A stretch of DNA of 9,989 nucleotides from Rikenellaceae bacterium. GTDB lineage: Bacteria > Bacteroidota > Bacteroidia > Bacteroidales > Rikenellaceae. The translations under genes and the position numbers were made by a program. Within the stretch, counting starts at the first letter, position 1, and the number at the start of each line of letters is the position of its first letter. The stretch spans positions 1 through 9,989 of the forward strand of contig JAJQAW010000044.1 of assembly GCA_021203585.1 (NCBI GenBank). The letters run 5' to 3'. The notes below the pieces were generated by a model. That model was not told the origin of the DNA. It worked only from the letters and a program-made list of their open reading frames with translations, and did not search any database. This document shows positions 6,755 to 9,989 of this stretch, piece after piece.

Positions 6755-7204
6755 ATGAAGAAAATTTTCTTGCTTTTCCTTTTTGCCGGAATCGCTACTA
6801 CCACACTCAAAGCACAAGATTACAACTGGGGAATCGGACTTCGCGGGGGGGCTTCGGCTTCCGGGATCAGCGGCAAATTTTTCCTGAATCGGGCCGATGC
6901 CATCGAGGGATTGCTCTCTTTTCAACGCGGGGTCAATTTCTACGCCCTCTACGAGCGGAATGTTCCTTTGAATGCCAAAGGGTTGAATTTCTATTACGGT
7001 GCCGGGGGTAACATCGGCAGCTGGGAGAAAAAAAATCGCAAGGACCGTTTTACCGTGGGAGTGGACGGAGTGATCGGTTTGGATTATAAAATAGAAAACG
7101 CTCCGATCGTACTGGGTGTGGATTACAAACCGTGCCTGAACTTTATTGGCCACACCGGATTCAAATATTACGATTTCGGATTTAACGTTCGGGTAGCCTT
7201 TTAA
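6755..7204 (+). CDS. Small outer-membrane beta-barrel protein
   Basis: A 149-residue exported protein. The ATG at 6755 is chosen because it gives a signal peptide (MKKIFLLFLFAGIATTTLKAQ) and lies at the right distance from the TATCTTTG element; a longer frame from 6683 starts inside the HAD gene. The mature part is made of short amphipathic strands rich in Gly and aromatic residues (GIGLRGGAS, FYALYERN, LNFYYGAGG, VGVDGVIGLDYKI) and ends in DFGFNVRVAF, with the terminal Phe typical of Bam substrates. This fits a small barrel of about eight strands, such as the OmpW/Opa-like or 'outer membrane protein beta-barrel' families. Its role is unknown. The next gene starts 15 bp downstream and is probably co-transcribed. 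Confidence 0.82.
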   Translation: MKKIFLLFLFAGIATTTLKAQDYNWGIGLRGGASASGISGKFFLNRADAIEGLLSFQRGVNFYALYERNVPLNAKGLNFYYGAGGNIGSWEKKNRKDRFTVGVDGVIGLDYKIENAPIVLGVDYKPCLNFIGHTGFKYYDFGFNVRVAF

Positions 7205-7219
7205 TTCCGCTATAAGGGT

Positions 7220-8092
7220 ATGGGGACGATGAAAAGATTCCTGATTCTGGTTTTTCTGGCAGCCGGTGCCGGTTGTTCCGGGCGGCAGCCGTCAACGCCG
7301 GAGGCAGAGGATATCCGGCTGGAATTAGCTCGAAAGGATTCGCTGCTCAATGAAGTGTTTGCTTCGTTAAACGATATTTCGGCCAACCTGATCGAAATCA
7401 AGGACCGTGAAGGATTGGTTACGTCCACGGCGGCTGTAGACGCGACCCGGGAGCAGCAGGCGCAGATATTTGCTGACATCGCGGCCATAGACGCCTTGTT
7501 GGAGCGGAACCGGGCTTCGTTGGTGCACCTGAACGACATGACCGCTCAACTCCGCCGGTCCAACGTACAGGTGAAAGAATTGGAGATTCTGGTAGCCGGT
7601 TTTGCCAAACAGATTCAGGACAAGGATGCGGATTTGATCGAGCTGCGCCGGCAACTGGAGTCCATGCAAATTCGGATCGGTGAATTGCATGAGCTGGTAG
7701 ATAGTCTGCACGGAGATGCCCGTCAGTTGGAAGCATCCAATCGCCATCTGGAAGAGACTCTGGCTCAGCAGATCGACGCTGCTAATAAGGTATTTTACCT
7801 CATCGGCCGGGAGCGGGAATTAGTACAGGCGGAAATTCTCGATAAATCGGGCTTTATCGGTCGCACGGTGAGCCTGCATAACCGCTACAACCTGGAAAAA
7901 TTCACGGCTACGGATCGCCGAACCCTGGACCGGATCCTGGTGGAACAACGGCGGGCCCGGTTGGTAACTCCCCATCCGGAAGGATCGTACCGGTTGGAAA
8001 CGGGCCCCAATCACCTGCTCAAGGCTGTTGCAATCACCGACCCCGAGCGGTTTTGGGAAAGTTCGAAAATCTTGGTGATTTCTTACAAATAG
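7220..8092 (+). CDS. Coiled-coil lipoprotein, Cbp1-adhesin-like
   Basis: A 290-residue predicted lipoprotein. The N-terminus MKRFLILVFLAAGAGCSGR has a lipobox ending at Cys19 (Cys16 if the second ATG at 7229 is used, which gives the more typical signal). Residues of about 30-190 are a long charged coiled coil with Leu, Ile and Gln heptads (DSLLNEVFASLNDISANLIE, LIELRRQLESMQIRIGELHE). The C-terminal 70 residues form a separate block with LVTPHPEGSYRLETG and AVAITDPERFWESSKILVI. The same layout and tail pattern occur, from memory, in Bacteroides proteins named Cbp1-family collagen-binding adhesins, but collagen binding cannot be claimed for this copy. It is probably anchored in the outer membrane and shares a transcript with the barrel protein 15 bp upstream. 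Confidence 0.8.
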   Translation: MGTMKRFLILVFLAAGAGCSGRQPSTPEAEDIRLELARKDSLLNEVFASLNDISANLIEIKDREGLVTSTAAVDATREQQAQIFADIAAIDALLERNRASLVHLNDMTAQLRRSNVQVKELEILVAGFAKQIQDKDADLIELRRQLESMQIRIGELHELVDSLHGDARQLEASNRHLEETLAQQIDAANKVFYLIGRERELVQAEILDKSGFIGRTVSLHNRYNLEKFTATDRRTLDRILVEQRRARLVTPHPEGSYRLETGPNHLLKAVAITDPERFWESSKILVISYK

Positions 8093-8111
8093 GGGAATTC
8101 AGATTTTCTTC

Positions 8112-8119
8112 TATCTTTG
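8112..8119 (+). promoter_or_regulatory. Bacteroidota promoter -7 element for DUF2867 gene
   Basis: TATCTTTG matches TAnnTTTG exactly. It is 20 bases past the lipoprotein stop and 75 bases before the preferred ATG at 8195. No good TTTG was seen at the -33 distance. Its presence shows that the longer frame starting with TTG at 8117 is not the real start, because that TTG is part of the promoter. Confidence 0.6.
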
Positions 8120-8194
8120 TGGTTCACCTCTTCCCGCGGATCGATTAACGGTAGCGCGAAGGGATGGAACATTTTCTTAAGATTGCACCGTTTT

Positions 8195-8716
8195 ATGAAA
8201 TGCCGCATAGCTTCGATACCTCCGGATAGTTTACTGTTTCAGCTTAAGCGTATCGATTATACCGATGGCTTTATGTATCACTTACCCGGGAAAAAAGATT
8301 TTACGGCAGACGATATACAATCCTCTTTTTGGTATGAAATTCCGGGTTGGGTGCAGTGGCTGATGAAAATCCGGAAAATTCTGGTCAAGCCTCTCGGGCT
8401 GCGGGGACAATTTCTGACCTCGCCCGAAGCCTTCTCGCGCGGAATTCGCAGTGGTTCGGGGGATGGAATCATGTCCGTACCGATGAAAAACAGGCAGGAA
8501 ACGGTGGTAAAACTCAGCGATAAACACCTGCATTCGTATATGTCCGTTTATATTCGACGAAAGGAGGATTCGACCACCGTAATACTTAACAGTGCGGTTC
8601 AATTCCACAACCGACTCGGACAGCTTTATTTTATCGCCATCAAACCGTTCCACAAGCTGGTCGTAAAATCCATGCTCAGGCGAGCGATTCGTAGATTGGT
8701 TGGATCGGGCCTGTGA
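8195..8716 (+). CDS. DUF2867-family protein
   Basis: A 173-residue protein with no signal peptide or membrane helix. The pattern PPDSLLFQLKRIDYTDGF near the start, then WVQWLMKIRKILVKPLGLR, a Ser/Arg-rich middle, LHSYMSVYI, and the end block VQFHNRLGQLYFIAIKPFHK with VKSMLRRAIRR matches what I recall of DUF2867 proteins. Their function is not established; some are fused to NAD-binding epimerase-like domains. The ATG at 8195 is preferred over upstream in-frame codons, since 8112-8119 is a promoter element and the family begins at about this point. The stop TGA (8714-8716) falls where family members end, which supports normal use of TGA as a terminator in this genome. Confidence 0.8.
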   Translation: MKCRIASIPPDSLLFQLKRIDYTDGFMYHLPGKKDFTADDIQSSFWYEIPGWVQWLMKIRKILVKPLGLRGQFLTSPEAFSRGIRSGSGDGIMSVPMKNRQETVVKLSDKHLHSYMSVYIRRKEDSTTVILNSAVQFHNRLGQLYFIAIKPFHKLVVKSMLRRAIRRLVGSGL

Positions 8717-8974
8717 TGGCTGCGGAGGATAATCCCGTACCGGGCGCCTCGGCGCGGGATCCTATTCCCGCCGTTGACCGAAGAAGAATGCGTTGCCGTA
8801 CTGGAAATTTCAGGCCGGACGCGGTTCGGCTCGGAATAATATCCGGGATAATTTCCAATTCTTTCCGACTAAATCAAGGAGCGAAACAGGGCAATCCATA
8901 GTATATCTTCTCCTGATCGATCCCTGTTTGGAATAAAGGTAAGCCTCAGTCAGTAGATCAAAGACAATGAAACG
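8717..8974. other. Convergent spacer, no gene recognised
   Basis: This lies between the DUF2867 stop and the oadB terminator. It holds a short frame coupled by TGATG and a 40-codon continuation past the DUF2867 stop, neither resembling a known protein. An inverted repeat AAACAGGG (8884-8891) with CCCTGTTT (8922-8929) has a 30-base loop and no T run. Confidence 0.4.
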
Positions 8975-9007
8975 AAAAAACCTCTTTCCCCGGCACGGGG
9001 AAAGAGG
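8975..9007 (-). terminator. Rho-independent terminator of the oadB gene
   Basis: A perfect 11-bp stem, CCTCTTTCCCC (8981-8991) with GGGGAAAGAGG (8997-9007), closes a 5-base loop. On the minus strand it is followed by six Ts (8975-8980). It sits 23 bp past the decarboxylase stop codon, so that gene is the last of its transcript. Confidence 0.92.
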
Positions 9008-9030
9008 AGGGCTGATCTAAAAAAATTCTG

Positions 9031-9989
9031 TTAACCGAGAAATGAAATCAGGACTCCGGCCGCTACCGCCGAGCCGATCACGCCGAAGATATTGCTCGAT
9101 ATGGCATACTGAAGCAGGTGGTTGCGGGGATCGTACCGGGTAGCGATATCGTTGGCCACGCGTGAGGCCATCGGCACGGCGCTCAAACCGGTCGCGCCGA
9201 TCAGCGGATTGATTTTCTTTTTGGTAAAGAGATTGAAAAGTTTTACCATAAAGATTCCTCCGGCGACCGAGAGGGCAAAAGCGAAGAATCCTCCGGCGAC
9301 GATACCGAGCGTCTTCCAGTTCAGAAAAGCCTCGGCGGTCATCGTAGCTCCAACACACAGTCCCAGGAGTACCGTGGCGGTATTCATAATGGTATTCGAA
9401 GCGGCATCCAACAACCGGGAGGTATTGTTGCCGATCTCCTTGACCAGATTACCGAACATCAGCATCCCGATCAGCGGTACGGAAGAGGGAACGATTACCC
9501 CGACCAGCGTCGCCACAAAAACAGGAAACACGATCTTGGCCACCCGCATATTTTTGATTTCGCTTTTAGACGGATGGAGCTTTTCCTGGTCTTTCATGTT
9601 GATCAGCAATTCCTTCCGGGTGCAGGTCAGTTTAACCACCAACGGGATAATCACCGGAACGAGCGCCATATAGGAGTAGGCCGCGATGGCAATCGGACCC
9701 AGCAGGTGGGGAGCCAGTTTAATGGTGGTGAAAATGGCGGTCGGCCCATCAGCCCCTCCGATAATACCGAGCGATGCCGCCTCGTTTAATGTAAACCCGG
9801 TGAGCACGGCCACGATCAGTACGGAAAAAATGCCGACCTGTGCCGCCGCGCCGAATATCGCCAGACGCAGGTTCCGCAAGAGCGGCCCGAAGTCGGTCAT
9901 CGCCCCCACTCCCATAAAGATCAGCGGGGGGGGGGGGGGGGGGGCGAAAACCGGGGGTTGGTCGCCAAATGGCAGGATAGTACAGGAAC
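9031..9989 (-). CDS. oadB: Na+-pumping decarboxylase beta subunit, C-terminal part
   Basis: The membrane subunit that couples decarboxylation of a carboxybiotin carrier to sodium export (oxaloacetate, methylmalonyl-CoA or glutaconyl-CoA decarboxylase). The reliable part begins at LIFMGVGAMTDFGPLL near 9924 and runs 294 residues from that Met. Family signatures are GIIGGADGPTAIF (region IIIa, D56 of this fragment is the expected Na+ ligand) and NPLIGATGLSAVPMASRVAN (region VIII, with the conserved Asn and Ser), plus many membrane helices. Complete family members are about 370-430 residues, so the N-terminal part lies beyond the edge. The Met at 9913-9915 is internal, not a start. The frame stays open to the edge but passes through 19 Gs (9926-9944) as a string of prolines that relatives lack; another frame upstream (LYYPAI) fits the family slightly better. 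In Bacteroidales this gene usually ends a methylmalonyl-CoA decarboxylase operon; the partner subunits are outside the window. Confidence 0.92.
   Translation of the reverse strand, partial: SCTILPFGDQPPVFAPPPPPPLIFMGVGAMTDFGPLLRNLRLAIFGAAAQVGIFSVLIVAVLTGFTLNEAASLGIIGGADGPTAIFTTIKLAPHLLGPIAIAAYSYMALVPVIIPLVVKLTCTRKELLINMKDQEKLHPSKSEIKNMRVAKIVFPVFVATLVGVIVPSSVPLIGMLMFGNLVKEIGNNTSRLLDAASNTIMNTATVLLGLCVGATMTAEAFLNWKTLGIVAGGFFAFALSVAGGIFMVKLFNLFTKKKINPLIGATGLSAVPMASRVANDIATRYDPRNHLLQYAISSNIFGVIGSAVAAGVLISFLG
9926..9944. repeat. Run of 19 Gs
   Basis: Nineteen consecutive Gs on the plus strand, inside the decarboxylase gene just before the conserved LIFMGVGAM segment. It would encode six to seven prolines or break the frame. 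It lies 45 bases from the end of the sequence, where assembly artefacts are common. Confidence 0.9.

Noticed and set aside
8117..8194. Upstream extension of the DUF2867 frame from TTG 8117
   Set aside because: The TTG is part of the TATCTTTG promoter element, and the 26 extra residues do not fit the family start; the ATG at 8195 is preferred.
8716..8901. TGATG-coupled 61-codon frame after DUF2867, and a 40-codon continuation past its TGA
   Set aside because: Neither resembles a known protein; the first is basic and low in hydrophobic core, the second has no start codon of its own.

Overview
The window looks like chromosomal DNA of a Bacteroidota member, most likely order Bacteroidales. Supporting signs are two TATCTTTG promoter -7 elements, export signals ending in 'AQ', near-absence of Shine-Dalgarno sites, a PCMD-domain protein, a Cbp1-like coiled-coil lipoprotein, and a sodium-pumping decarboxylase beta subunit of the Bacteroidales type. 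Species cannot be read from the sequence. No complete mobile element, CRISPR array, defence system or recognisable new system is visible; the content is mostly envelope and housekeeping genes.

Left block, minus strand (1-3126): an apparent envelope operon. A BamA/TamA-like outer-membrane beta-barrel (1981-3126) is followed 9 bp later by a phosphoethanolamine-transferase-type membrane sulfatase-fold enzyme (274-1971), then 16 bp later by the start of a PCMD-domain exported protein that runs off the left edge. Two of the three carry an in-frame stop: TGA at 2110-2112 and TAG at 9-11. In both cases the same frame continues with family-like sequence.

Middle (3127-6054): a 960-bp gene-poor stretch with several inverted repeats and one 10-bp direct repeat. 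Then comes a two-gene plus-strand unit of an exported metal-binding cupin (4087-4575) and an exported flavodoxin (4581-5134) that is frameshifted in a 7-G tract. A second gene-poor, AT-richer stretch follows, with one weak ORF, a strong terminator hairpin, and a minus-strand CAT-anticodon tRNA (5686-5759) with an odd T-loop.

Right block: plus-strand HAD phosphatase (6055-6690), small outer-membrane beta-barrel protein (6755-7204), Cbp1-like lipoprotein (about 7220-8092) and DUF2867 protein (8195-8716). The barrel and DUF2867 genes each have their own TATCTTTG promoter element. Converging on them from the right edge is the C-terminal part of an OadB-type decarboxylase beta subunit (9031 to the edge, minus), ending in a textbook terminator. 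Its 5' part is spoiled by a run of 19 Gs at 9926-9944.

The main theme for a second look is that four genes (PCMD, BamA-like, flavodoxin, OadB) are disrupted by single-base-scale changes or homopolymers. With two of the four at the very ends of the window, sequence or assembly error is the simplest explanation; true pseudogenes or slippage-based phase variation are the biological alternatives.
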